Shown here piece after piece: positions 1 through 8,866 of a stretch of 32,449 bases of DNA. This DNA comes from Fidelibacterota bacterium (lineage in GTDB: Bacteria > Fidelibacterota > Marinisomatia > SCGC-AAA003-L08 > D37C17): assembly GCA_002703645.1 (NCBI GenBank), contig NZUX01000033.1, positions 93,572-126,020 of the forward strand, in the 5' to 3' direction. Each line of letters opens with the position of its first letter. Positions within the stretch are counted from its first letter, which is position 1. The notes beneath the pieces are model-generated. The model ran no database searches. It was not told where the DNA came from and saw only the letters and a program-made list of their open reading frames with translations. Made by a program: the position numbers and the translations under genes.

Positions 1-2
1 TT

Positions 3-266
3 CATAGGCGTACTAACAGCCAAAAAAATAATTTCAGCTTCATCAATAACCTTTTCCACATTATCCGTAAATAATAAATTTCCTTCATTTGATGCCTTAC
101 TAATAATATCATCTAGTTTTTGTTCAAAAATCGGGATTTTACCTTTTTTAAGATTATCAATCTTTTTTTTATCTATATCAAGACAATAAACCTTATTGCC
201 CATATAAGAAAAACATGCTCCAGTCACAAGACCAACATACCCCGTTCCAATCATAGTAATTTTCAT
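3..266 (-). CDS. ugd: UDP-glucose 6-dehydrogenase, N-terminal part (truncated by the window start)
   Basis: Own translation of the minus strand from ATG at 266: MKITMIGTGYVGLVTGACFSYMGNKVYCLDIDKKKIDNLKKGKIPIFEQKLDDIISKASNEGNLLFTDNVEKVIDEAEIIFLAVSTPM; the GTGYVGLVTGACFS Rossmann start is typical of Ugd. Confidence 0.9.
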   Translation of the reverse strand, partial: MKITMIGTGYVGLVTGACFSYMGNKVYCLDIDKKKIDNLKKGKIPIFEQKLDDIISKASNEGNLLFTDNVEKVIDEAEIIFLAVSTPM

Positions 267-282
267 TTATAACATCTCCAAT

Positions 283-1689
283 TTATAATTCATATACAAC
301 TCTAATATTATGATTAACAATATTACTTGTTTCAAAAAAATCAATTTGATTAGACTCCAATGTATATAAAAATTGATAAAAAAATCTAACTTTCTCATAG
401 ACTAAACATGATATAGCCCCAGATAAATTTATGCTATACAAAATAGGAGTTAGTGGAAAACTATTTTTTTCTGCTTCAAAAATCCTAAATAAATTAGAGT
501 TTCCTTCTTTATTAAATTTTATCTGAAAATTATATATCGTAGGAAGTTTCCCAATATATGTGCTAGTCAATTTCATTGATTCATAGCTATTTTGGGAATA
601 GCCAATTCCCTTTAGCTGATAAAAATAATTTTCAAAGTTCCTAAAGCTAATATAAGTATCATTACTAATTCTAGTATAGGTCAAGGTATTTAAAGTTTGA
701 TTACAGATAAAGTCAATAAAAGAATATTTAACAATGACACCTAAACGATCAGGGTTTTTATCTCTTTCATCTGGCTCATCATTATTAACTATAAAATCAT
801 CAACTAAAAAATCTAAATACAACATACTTTTATCTGTAATTTTATAAGAAAATAATAATTGCCAAAAACCATTCATTTGCACCCTACTATTCCTTTGATC
901 TGAATAATAGAAATTAATTGGATTGATATATAATCCTTCAAAAGTTTGGTTTTGACCACCATAAACAATTGACTGAGATAGCCCTAATTGGATTTTTCTT
1001 GATAATTTTAAATCAAGATGCTGAAAACTAAAAAATCTTTTTGTTGTCATGATGCTATCTAATGGAATTAATATCCCTTCAGAATCTATAGAATCTTCAT
1101 AATCATTTAATCTTGAAACGTAAAAAGAATAGTTTGTCTTATTTCCTGATAATGAAAAGCCATAATGATCGAAAGGAAAAGAATTATTGGAGAAAATCAA
1201 ACTATACTCATTTAATATACCATAGTTCCTACTTAATCTTCCTGCAAAAAACTCTAAATTATTAAATTTAGATAATAAATATGCTTCTCTTACATAGCCT
1301 GTTAATATTTCATTTTTATCACCATGAAAACTATCATCATTAATTAGTCTTTTATCAAAATCAACACCAATTTTCAAAGTAGTATTATCAATTTTAATTA
1401 TAGAAGATATATCTAAGTAAGGAGATAATGAAACTTGTTCTCCATTACTTGAAAAACCAGGATTGATTCTGAAACTTAATTCGCTATTTAGTTTAGTTTT
1501 TTGATGAAAATTAAAATAATTTTCAGTGCTAATTTTATTTATTTCATTATATGTATAGGGCTGTTTAAATATAAAAATATCATCAAATGACTTATTTTTT
1601 ATTATTTGATATTCAAGAACATAATACTCATTAGAGTTATTCTCAAATGGAAGATACATATCTAGGCTTGATGCAAATACGGTAGACAT
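283..1689 (-). CDS. Predicted outer-membrane beta-barrel protein, candidate Wzi-like capsule assembly protein; real N-terminus probably upstream (to about 1740)
   Basis: 468 aa, alternating aromatic/polar beta-strand pattern, C-terminal aromatic-rich strand (NHNIRVVYEL). Located at the end of a capsule locus. In-frame upstream codons add NINKKGLFRYYLII, giving a signal-peptide-like N-terminus ending VFASS. Confidence 0.55.
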   Translation of the reverse strand: MSTVFASSLDMYLPFENNSNEYYVLEYQIIKNKSFDDIFIFKQPYTYNEINKISTENYFNFHQKTKLNSELSFRINPGFSSNGEQVSLSPYLDISSIIKIDNTTLKIGVDFDKRLINDDSFHGDKNEILTGYVREAYLLSKFNNLEFFAGRLSRNYGILNEYSLIFSNNSFPFDHYGFSLSGNKTNYSFYVSRLNDYEDSIDSEGILIPLDSIMTTKRFFSFQHLDLKLSRKIQLGLSQSIVYGGQNQTFEGLYINPINFYYSDQRNSRVQMNGFWQLLFSYKITDKSMLYLDFLVDDFIVNNDEPDERDKNPDRLGVIVKYSFIDFICNQTLNTLTYTRISNDTYISFRNFENYFYQLKGIGYSQNSYESMKLTSTYIGKLPTIYNFQIKFNKEGNSNLFRIFEAEKNSFPLTPILYSINLSGAISCLVYEKVRFFYQFLYTLESNQIDFFETSNIVNHNIRVVYEL

Positions 1690-1735
1690 TATTATTAAAT
1701 AATATCTAAATAAGCCTTTTTTATTTATGTTTACT

Positions 1736-2764
1736 CTAATGACTCCGCGCTCCTTTTAAAAATATATTTATCATCGCTTTAAAAAAATATTTAATATCTG
1801 TTCTAATAGGTGATTTTAATTTTTGATTTAAATATTCTTCTTCGCTATTCAATATGGCATCAAAATTTTCAGGTAAATCAGCATAATAAGGTGGAATTAG
1901 TCCTGGCTTGACTTTAATACGTAATTTTTGAAGATGCTCTGGATATGTAGAAAAATATTTTTCACTTAAAGGCCTAACTCCTATTAAATTCAATTCTCCT
2001 TTAAAAAAATTAATAAACATAGGGATTTCATCAATCCAAAATTTTCTAAATATTTTCCCCCATGTTGTAACTCTATAATCATTAAAAAATTTCCCACTAT
2101 CAGATAAATTGTTTTCATCCATTATTAATTTTTGACAGTACTCTGAATATGGATACATTGTCCTAATTTTATATACTTTTATTATTTTTCCTTTATAACC
2201 AATTCTATTCATTTTAAATATAGGTCCATAGGATGGATCCATATTAAATTCCGGATCTTTATCTTTTTTTGAAATTACATATAGTAATCCTTCTATCTCG
2301 AAATATTCTAAAATTTCAAACCCACAAGATATTAATCTGCCTAATATTTCAGGCTTTGACATCACCCTATTATGACCTTGGGTTGCAAAAAAATAAAATT
2401 TTCTTATAATAGGTAGCTTAGGGAGTACTCTTTTATAAAAGAAATCAATGATTCGTAAAATAGTTTTAAAGCCTATAGGTACTTTATTTCTAATTCGTGC
2501 TCTTCTACTTTCTAAAGTTTCTCCACACGACAAATAGATGTTTCCATTATTTAGTTTTTTGTTTACTATTTCATGAAATTTATTAACTCTTCTTATGTTA
2601 TTAACTTTTTCAAAATTAAAAATATATTGCATGTTTTCATTATCTATATTTAGGATATTTGAAGACTCTTTAGTTATTAAACTATAACCTTGAATATTTT
2701 CAAAATCACAATACTTCTTTATTTTATCATTTATTTTATCATTATAGTTAATAATTTTATCCAT
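1736..2764 (-). CDS. Initiating sugar-phosphate transferase (bacterial sugar transferase / WbaP-PglC catalytic domain) with an unusual N-terminal region
   Basis: C-terminal half has YGPIFKMNRIGYKGKIIKVYKIRTM, FWIDEIPMFINFFKGELNLIGVRPL and KPGLIPP, matching the polyprenyl-phosphate sugar transferase signature with the Asp-Glu dyad. ATG at 2764 chosen over 2824 because the latter lies inside the preceding gene. Confidence 0.85.
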   Translation of the reverse strand: MDKIINYNDKINDKIKKYCDFENIQGYSLITKESSNILNIDNENMQYIFNFEKVNNIRRVNKFHEIVNKKLNNGNIYLSCGETLESRRARIRNKVPIGFKTILRIIDFFYKRVLPKLPIIRKFYFFATQGHNRVMSKPEILGRLISCGFEILEYFEIEGLLYVISKKDKDPEFNMDPSYGPIFKMNRIGYKGKIIKVYKIRTMYPYSEYCQKLIMDENNLSDSGKFFNDYRVTTWGKIFRKFWIDEIPMFINFFKGELNLIGVRPLSEKYFSTYPEHLQKLRIKVKPGLIPPYYADLPENFDAILNSEEEYLNQKLKSPIRTDIKYFFKAMINIFLKGARSH

Positions 2765-2769
2765 AGATA

Positions 2770-3903
2770 TTATGAGTAATCTAATATTTCTTTTAAGCAA
2801 CGATAGGCAGTTTTTCCATCCCACAACTCAGGTCGACAAGATGCATGCTTAATATTAATTATTTTATCATATCCATTTTGTATGTTTTTCACGTTATTAC
2901 CAACTAACAGAGAAACCCCACCATTATCTAATAAGGTGATTGGCCTCTCAGTATTCTCTCTTAGTGTAATGCATGGAGTCCCTAAAACTGTACACTCTTC
3001 TTGTAGGCCCCCGCTATCTGTGAACATTATTTTACATTCTTTATTTAGCCTTAACATATCATGATAATTAAGAGGATGTAATAAAATTATTTTTTCACTA
3101 TTTAATATTCTAACCCATAAATTAAAATCTTTGAGTTGTTTTTCCGTTCTTGGATGAACTGGCCAAATAATAGGGAAATCTACCATGCTATCATTCAACA
3201 ACAACTCTATGATTGGCTCTAAAACTAATCTAGAATCTACATTTGAAGGTCTATGCATTGTTATTAAAGCAAAATAATCTAAATCCTTGAAATTAGTATC
3301 TATTTGATTTTCTAAAAGGTTTTCTGCAATTATATTTTGGACATTTATTGTTCGAATTTTCTCAATATTATTTTCTAGGGTATCTATCATAATATTCCCA
3401 ACAAACTTTATCTTAGAACTAGAAATACCTTCTTTTATTAGATTATCAGAAGATATTCTATCAGGTGTCAATAAAAGATCAGATAGACGATCAGTAACTA
3501 AACGATTAATCTCTTCTGGCATAGTTTTATCTTTAGAACGAAGTCCAGCTTCAATATGACATACTTTAATATTTAATTTTTTAGCTACAATAGAACAAGC
3601 CAATGTTGCATTAACATCACCAACTACAACAACCCAATCAGGATTTTCTTTTTTAAGAACTTTCTCAAACTTAATCATAGTCATACCAATCTGTTCAGCA
3701 TGTGTCCCAGATCCTATCTCTAAGTTGATATCTGCAAAAGGAATCTCTAAAGTTTCAAAAAAAGAACGTGACATTCTATCATCATAATGCTGCCCTGTAT
3801 GTATTAGTTTATGATTAATATAGTGATGTTTATTTATTTCCTTAATAAAAGGAGAAATCTTCATAAAATTAGGACGAGCTCCAACTACAGAAATTATCTT
3901 CAT
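2770..3903 (-). CDS. Non-hydrolysing UDP-N-acetylglucosamine 2-epimerase family (WecB/WbpI-like)
   Basis: MKIISVVGARPNFMKISPF, HTGQHYDDRMS, GDVNATLACSIVAKKL, HIEAGLRSKDKTMPEEINRLVTDRLSD, TDSGGLQEECTVLGTPCITLRENTERP. Confidence 0.93.
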   Translation of the reverse strand: MKIISVVGARPNFMKISPFIKEINKHHYINHKLIHTGQHYDDRMSRSFFETLEIPFADINLEIGSGTHAEQIGMTMIKFEKVLKKENPDWVVVVGDVNATLACSIVAKKLNIKVCHIEAGLRSKDKTMPEEINRLVTDRLSDLLLTPDRISSDNLIKEGISSSKIKFVGNIMIDTLENNIEKIRTINVQNIIAENLLENQIDTNFKDLDYFALITMHRPSNVDSRLVLEPIIELLLNDSMVDFPIIWPVHPRTEKQLKDFNLWVRILNSEKIILLHPLNYHDMLRLNKECKIMFTDSGGLQEECTVLGTPCITLRENTERPITLLDNGGVSLLVGNNVKNIQNGYDKIINIKHASCRPELWDGKTAYRCLKEILDYS

Positions 3904-3946
3904 ATAATAAATTTTATTTTCATACGATAAATTAAGCTAATTTAAT

Positions 3947-5020
3947 TTAAAAAATAGAATAATTCTCTATAAGGTCTACAGAAAATTGAACTAAATCTGT
4001 TTTATCCTTAAATAATTTATTTTTTTTATCTCTCCATGAAGATTTTATATTTTGATTTGACATTACTTCTCTAATAATTGGAAATATATCTTCATAATCT
4101 TTAGGCTTAACACCCCAGCCTAATTTATATTTTTTTTCTAAATCATCAAGATATTTTATCTTACCAACAAAATCATTGACTCTTATAAATGGCACACCTA
4201 ATATTCCAGCTTCAGCGCACATTGTTTGACTATCTCCAATAAATATATCAGAAAATGCCATTAAATCATGAAGTTTATTCTTTGGAATATTAATTTTATG
4301 CGAAATTAAATCCGTTGGCAACTCATCCTCAGAACTAATATAAATTTTTCCTAATGGTTTTAATGAATTTATTATTTTATTTAAAAGATCTCTTGTTATC
4401 CCTTTATGTTTTCCTTCTATATCATGTCCAGATGTTAAACTAACCAAACGAATAATAAAATATCTGTCAGAATTTGATATCCCAATCTCCTTCTTAACAT
4501 TTTCATCTGGCTTAAAATATTTTGGATTAAGATATGCCATTTTTTGGATACCATTGTATGATTTTTTTTTATAACTATAGTTCCCTACTGAAGTATACTC
4601 CGGAGCAACAATTAAAGAAGCAAATGGATAAGCTGTTTTACAAAATAATTTATTTATCTCGTAATCATCCTCATTATATACTATAGATGGTATTTTCATT
4701 ATTTTTCCAATATGAGTTATAGATATATCTGTTCCAATCATAATATTAGGTCTAAATGATTTACAATATTTAAATAATGAAATATTTTGCCTAACTAATT
4801 CCAATCCAAGTTTTGATAAAATTGAGAAAATGTTTTTTTTTCTTTTTTCTCTATCGAGTAGTTTGACGTATTCAACTTTTTCTAGATCTAATAAAGTTTT
4901 TAATACATCTTTATTTTTAATAACAATCTTAATATCGTGATTATTATTTTTTAATGATTTAATAATAAATTTAAATAAATAGTAATGAGCTGGATGATTT
5001 AAAGCGAATAAGATTTTCAT
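3947..5020 (-). CDS. DUF354-family protein (GT-B/epimerase-like fold)
   Basis: MKILFALNHPAHYYLFKFIIKSLKNNNHDI start and GDSQTMCAEAGILGVPFIRVNDF motif, both characteristic of DUF354 proteins. ATGA overlap with the upstream gene (5017-5020). Confidence 0.75.
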   Translation of the reverse strand: MKILFALNHPAHYYLFKFIIKSLKNNNHDIKIVIKNKDVLKTLLDLEKVEYVKLLDREKRKKNIFSILSKLGLELVRQNISLFKYCKSFRPNIMIGTDISITHIGKIMKIPSIVYNEDDYEINKLFCKTAYPFASLIVAPEYTSVGNYSYKKKSYNGIQKMAYLNPKYFKPDENVKKEIGISNSDRYFIIRLVSLTSGHDIEGKHKGITRDLLNKIINSLKPLGKIYISSEDELPTDLISHKINIPKNKLHDLMAFSDIFIGDSQTMCAEAGILGVPFIRVNDFVGKIKYLDDLEKKYKLGWGVKPKDYEDIFPIIREVMSNQNIKSSWRDKKNKLFKDKTDLVQFSVDLIENYSIF

Positions 5021-5781
5021 TTATTAAAAATTTCAATTATTTCATCCTTAGAAGGATAGTTTAAAAGGACAGCATTATGAGGGCCATGATATACAAACAT
5101 AGAACCTGCAGCTACAGCAGAAGCATATGAATATTTAATGGCCATTGTAAAATCCTCATAATTACCAGCTCCCCCAGCAGCTACTACTGGAATAGATACG
5201 TTTGTAGATACTTGACTTATTAAATCAAAATCATACCCCTTCATTGTACCATCATTATCAACTGAATTGATAAGAATTTCGCCAGCCCCATTTTCTTCAA
5301 CTAATTTAGAAAATTCAACCGGACATATTTTCATAGATTTCTTACTAGATTTTTTATAAATATATCTTTTCCCAAGAAAACTTTTTTTTACATCTATCGA
5401 TACCACTATTGTTGATGATCCGAATGAATCAGAAGCCTCTTTGATAAAATTTGGATTTTCTATTGCATGAGAATTAATAATTACTTTCTCAGCTCCCAAA
5501 TTAATAATTTCTTTTATATCCGTTAAAGATTTAATTCCTCCACCTACAGAAAATGGCATATTAGCTTCATCTGCAACCTTTTGTATAAGATTCTTAGAGA
5601 TAGATCTCTTTTCTTTAGTCGCAAGTATATCTAAAAAGACTAATTCATCTGCTTTAAGATCATTAAAAATTTTAACTGCATTAATAGGATCGCCAATATA
5701 ATTAGACTTATTAAATCGTATTGTTTTTACAATACCATTATTTTCAAGAAGAAGAATTGGAATAACTCTAGGTCTATACAT
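5017..5781 (-). CDS. HisF-like subunit of sugar amidine synthesis (WbuZ/HisF2 type)
   Basis: HisF barrel motifs: RPRVIPILLLENNGIVKTIRF, PFSVGGGIKSLTDI, NSVDNDGTMKGYDFDLI, PVVAAGGAGNYEDF. Adjacent to HisH-like and WbpG-like genes. Confidence 0.9.
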   Translation of the reverse strand: MYRPRVIPILLLENNGIVKTIRFNKSNYIGDPINAVKIFNDLKADELVFLDILATKEKRSISKNLIQKVADEANMPFSVGGGIKSLTDIKEIINLGAEKVIINSHAIENPNFIKEASDSFGSSTIVVSIDVKKSFLGKRYIYKKSSKKSMKICPVEFSKLVEENGAGEILINSVDNDGTMKGYDFDLISQVSTNVSIPVVAAGGAGNYEDFTMAIKYSYASAVAAGSMFVYHGPHNAVLLNYPSKDEIIEIFNK

Positions 5782-5786
5782 TTAAT

Positions 5787-6416
5787 TTAACCTATCTTGG
5801 TTTTTAAGAAATTTTCTAGCAGGATTTCGCCCCAATCATGACTTTTTTCAGGATGGAACTGCGTACCAAATATATTATTTTGATGAATTGCAGATACAAA
5901 CTCTCCATCGTAATCTGTAATGGATAAGATATCATCCAAATTATTACACTTCATATGAAAAGAATGAGTAAAATAAAACATAGAATCATTAGATAGATGT
6001 TGAATCAAAGGAGACTCCTTTTTAAATATCAATGTATTCCAACCCATATGCGGTACTTTATATTTAAGCTCATCCTTTGTTTTTAATTTTAGAATATCTG
6101 CATCAATCCACCCTAAACCTTCTATATCACCTTCAAAACTATATTTTGCCATTAATTGCATGCCAAGACAAATACCTAGAATTGGAGTTCCATCATTTAA
6201 AACTTTTTCATTCATAATATCCCAAATTTTTTTTTCTTTTAGGTTCTTAACTCCCATCCTGAAATGTCCAACCCCTGGTAATATCAGCTTATCTGCCGAT
6301 TTAATCTCTTTTAAATTATCAGAGATTTCAGCAAATAAACCTATTTTTGATATTTTTTTTTGCACAGACCTTAAGTTGCCCATGCCATAGTCAATAATTA
6401 TTATTTTATCTAGCAT
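5787..6416 (-). CDS. HisH-like glutamine amidotransferase subunit (WbuY/HisH2 type)
   Basis: IIDYGMGNLRSVQKKI, LPGVGHFRMGV, GICLGMQLM (nucleophile Cys), GTQFHPEKSHDWG (His/Glu). Confidence 0.92.
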   Translation of the reverse strand: MLDKIIIIDYGMGNLRSVQKKISKIGLFAEISDNLKEIKSADKLILPGVGHFRMGVKNLKEKKIWDIMNEKVLNDGTPILGICLGMQLMAKYSFEGDIEGLGWIDADILKLKTKDELKYKVPHMGWNTLIFKKESPLIQHLSNDSMFYFTHSFHMKCNNLDDILSITDYDGEFVSAIHQNNIFGTQFHPEKSHDWGEILLENFLKTKIG

Positions 6417-7539
6417 ATTTTAAATATAGTATCTTAGGAATGATATTCATTTTACATGCAAACTTTATAGGAAACTTCAACATCTTAATCATAGGTAATA
6501 AAGTTTTATAATCGTTATGAGATTTTATCGGAGATGACATAATTTTTTCCCATTCATTTTTTGAAATATCAAGTTTATTAATTGCATAGTCTACGGTTTT
6601 TTGATCAAATTTATACGGACTTGAATTTATTTCGTTTAAAGCATCCTCCCTTTTAATTTGGTTAGAACGAATCAATGCTGATAATTCTGTTTTTCTTTTA
6701 TCAATATTAAATTTCTTAGGTAAATAATATGACTGAAAAAATTTAGTATAATGGTTTTCATGATGATGCCCTCCATAATATTTCCAATCTAATTTTTCTT
6801 TTAGAATTACATCAACTTTATTTTTATTATAATCTATATATTCCATCAATCTTAGTTCTCTAATTCCCTTAATCCATAAATAATATTGTAATTTTAAAAA
6901 AGTCATATGTGGAAAACTTTTATTTTTTTTAATTCTTCCAAATTTTTTATGGACATCTTTTACATACAACGGGTCCATATACGTCCAACTTATTGGAGAA
7001 GTTCCTTCAGTTCTAAATGAATGTCCATTTAAAATATATTTAATACCTTTCTTATTTGCGACATTATAAAGAACAGAATAGATGGCATAATCTGTCGGAA
7101 TATCAGCATCTGGTGTTGATGATTTTAAAAATGAAACTTGCAAATCTTTAAACTCTTCCCAATCAGCAACGATAGTATATAAATCTACATCTAATTTTTG
7201 ACAGGCATTTTTAATATTGCTTACTGATATATCTGAATTCCAACCATTATCAAAATGTACAGCTAAAGGATTTAAACCTAAATCTTTTGCTGTTAATAAA
7301 GTAAAAGTACTATCTCTTCCACCACTAACTCCAACAATACAATCATATTTTTTCCTTTTATTACTATTTTTTATTTTATTTATGATTTTATCTAATTTAT
7401 TATCTAAATCAGGCCCAAGAGGAAACGATTGTTCAAGTTCATCATGAATTTTACAATACTTACATTCACCCAAATGGTCAAACCAGATATCCTTTACTGT
7501 TGTATCCAGTATACATCTTGAACATAATCTATTTTTCAT
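6406..7539 (-). CDS. N-acetyl sugar amidotransferase (WbpG / LpsB / PseA-like)
   Basis: MKNRLCSRCILDTTVKDIWFDHLGECKYC zinc-binding-like Cys pairs; VGVSGGRDSTFT PP-loop; LNGHSFRTEGTSPISWTYMDPLYV. ORF also open to 7590, but the MKNRLCSRC start fits the family. Confidence 0.92.
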   Translation of the reverse strand: MKNRLCSRCILDTTVKDIWFDHLGECKYCKIHDELEQSFPLGPDLDNKLDKIINKIKNSNKRKKYDCIVGVSGGRDSTFTLLTAKDLGLNPLAVHFDNGWNSDISVSNIKNACQKLDVDLYTIVADWEEFKDLQVSFLKSSTPDADIPTDYAIYSVLYNVANKKGIKYILNGHSFRTEGTSPISWTYMDPLYVKDVHKKFGRIKKNKSFPHMTFLKLQYYLWIKGIRELRLMEYIDYNKNKVDVILKEKLDWKYYGGHHHENHYTKFFQSYYLPKKFNIDKRKTELSALIRSNQIKREDALNEINSSPYKFDQKTVDYAINKLDISKNEWEKIMSSPIKSHNDYKTLLPMIKMLKFPIKFACKMNIIPKILYLKYAR

Positions 7540-7546
7540 AATTTTA

Positions 7547-8866
7547 TCATGATTTAAAATATTTAATTTTACCATTATCTGATGTTTCAAATTTATCTGT
7601 ATACACTAATTCAAAAGATACTTCTTTTCCTAACTGTTTATCTAATGTTGATGTAATTATTTTTTCATGGCTTTTATTATAGCCTGGTAGTTTTTTGATT
7701 TTACATATAATAGAAAGGCCGCTACTCTTTTCAATCTGATAATATTCAATAGGTAAATCTTTAAACAGTATAGTGAATCCTGGACCAGTAATAACTGTAC
7801 CGTTATCAAACTCAATAACATCTGATGATCTTCCTAAAACCTGATTAATTACTTGTCCATTATAATTAAACGCTTCATTCTTATCATTTAAAACCTGAAT
7901 TTCATCTCCAATTAAATAGTTAATAAAAGGCATAGAATAATTTAATAAATCTGTTGATAAAATTTCACCAATCGAATTCTTATTAATATTTTTTTGACTA
8001 ATTACCACATTATAACCAACTTCAAAAAAACCCTTATCATGCTCAAACCCTGTAACTCCTCCATCATTAACTCCATAACAATTTAAAATTGTACAATTAA
8101 ATGCTTTATTAATGGCTCCTCTAAATTCATCAGTTAATATTTCCGAAGTTGGCATACATGCATTAATATTTAACCTTATTGAATTTTTATTAACATATTT
8201 AGCTAGCATATAGATTGATGAAGCATAACCATATAAATATAAAATCTTTTTATTTTTAATTATAGTAACATATTTCTCACAAACTTCATCTGACATATTA
8301 ATGCCATTTAAGCCAACTTTATTCTTTATTTTATAATATATATAATGTTTTATAGATGGTTTATCAGATATATATAAAGAAGTACTACCTAAAGCTACAT
8401 ATTTATCACCTAAACTATATCCAGTTTTTTCCCAATTATAAATATTATTAGCAGTTGTAAAACTCCAAGACCTATTATCAAGCAAATAAACTAGAGGGTC
8501 TCCACTTGATCCTCCAGTAGCATTTTCTTTAAAAGAAATTGATTTAATATTTTTAGGTATTAGTTTTATATAGTTTTTTCTAATTAAATCTTTTGTTAGA
8601 ATTGGCAATTTATTTAAATCATTTATAGACTGTATATCAGATGGTTTTATATTCAGCGAGTCAAATAAATCTTTATAGTATTCAGTATTTACATAAGCAT
8701 GATTGATGAGTTCTTTTAATTTCTTATTTTGCCATAATAAAATCTTATCTTTATTAAGTTTACTTAGATAATTAATTTGATTCAAACTTTTTGATATGCT
8801 TGTATGCATCAAAATATCAGCAAAAGGAAATATAATTTCTTTTAAAATTATATTTTTAAATATCAT
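7547..8866 (-). CDS. Adenylate-forming enzyme, phenylacetate-CoA ligase / CapK-like
   Basis: ATGGSSGDPLVYLLDNRSW P-loop-like motif; NCYGVNDGGVTGFEHDKGFFEV; GEILSTDLLNYSMPFINYLIGDE; overall length about 440 aa as in PaaK/CapK. Confidence 0.85.
   Translation of the reverse strand: MIFKNIILKEIIFPFADILMHTSISKSLNQINYLSKLNKDKILLWQNKKLKELINHAYVNTEYYKDLFDSLNIKPSDIQSINDLNKLPILTKDLIRKNYIKLIPKNIKSISFKENATGGSSGDPLVYLLDNRSWSFTTANNIYNWEKTGYSLGDKYVALGSTSLYISDKPSIKHYIYYKIKNKVGLNGINMSDEVCEKYVTIIKNKKILYLYGYASSIYMLAKYVNKNSIRLNINACMPTSEILTDEFRGAINKAFNCTILNCYGVNDGGVTGFEHDKGFFEVGYNVVISQKNINKNSIGEILSTDLLNYSMPFINYLIGDEIQVLNDKNEAFNYNGQVINQVLGRSSDVIEFDNGTVITGPGFTILFKDLPIEYYQIEKSSGLSIICKIKKLPGYNKSHEKIITSTLDKQLGKEVSFELVYTDKFETSDNGKIKYFKS

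Noticed and set aside
4849-6360. Runs of 8-9 T on the plus strand (around 4831-4860, 6229-6240, 6351-6361) as phase-variable tracts
   Set aside because: Such runs are expected at this base composition, encode ordinary Lys/Phe stretches, and all affected frames are intact.
5017-6416. HisF/HisH genes as histidine biosynthesis
   Set aside because: They are not accompanied by other his genes and are adjacent to a WbpG-like amidotransferase, the typical sugar-amidine arrangement.
2882-7447. Short plus-strand ORFs at 2882-3064, 6160-6390 and 7217-7447
   Set aside because: Each lies entirely antisense to a well-supported minus-strand gene, is low-complexity and lacks recognisable motifs; shadow ORFs.
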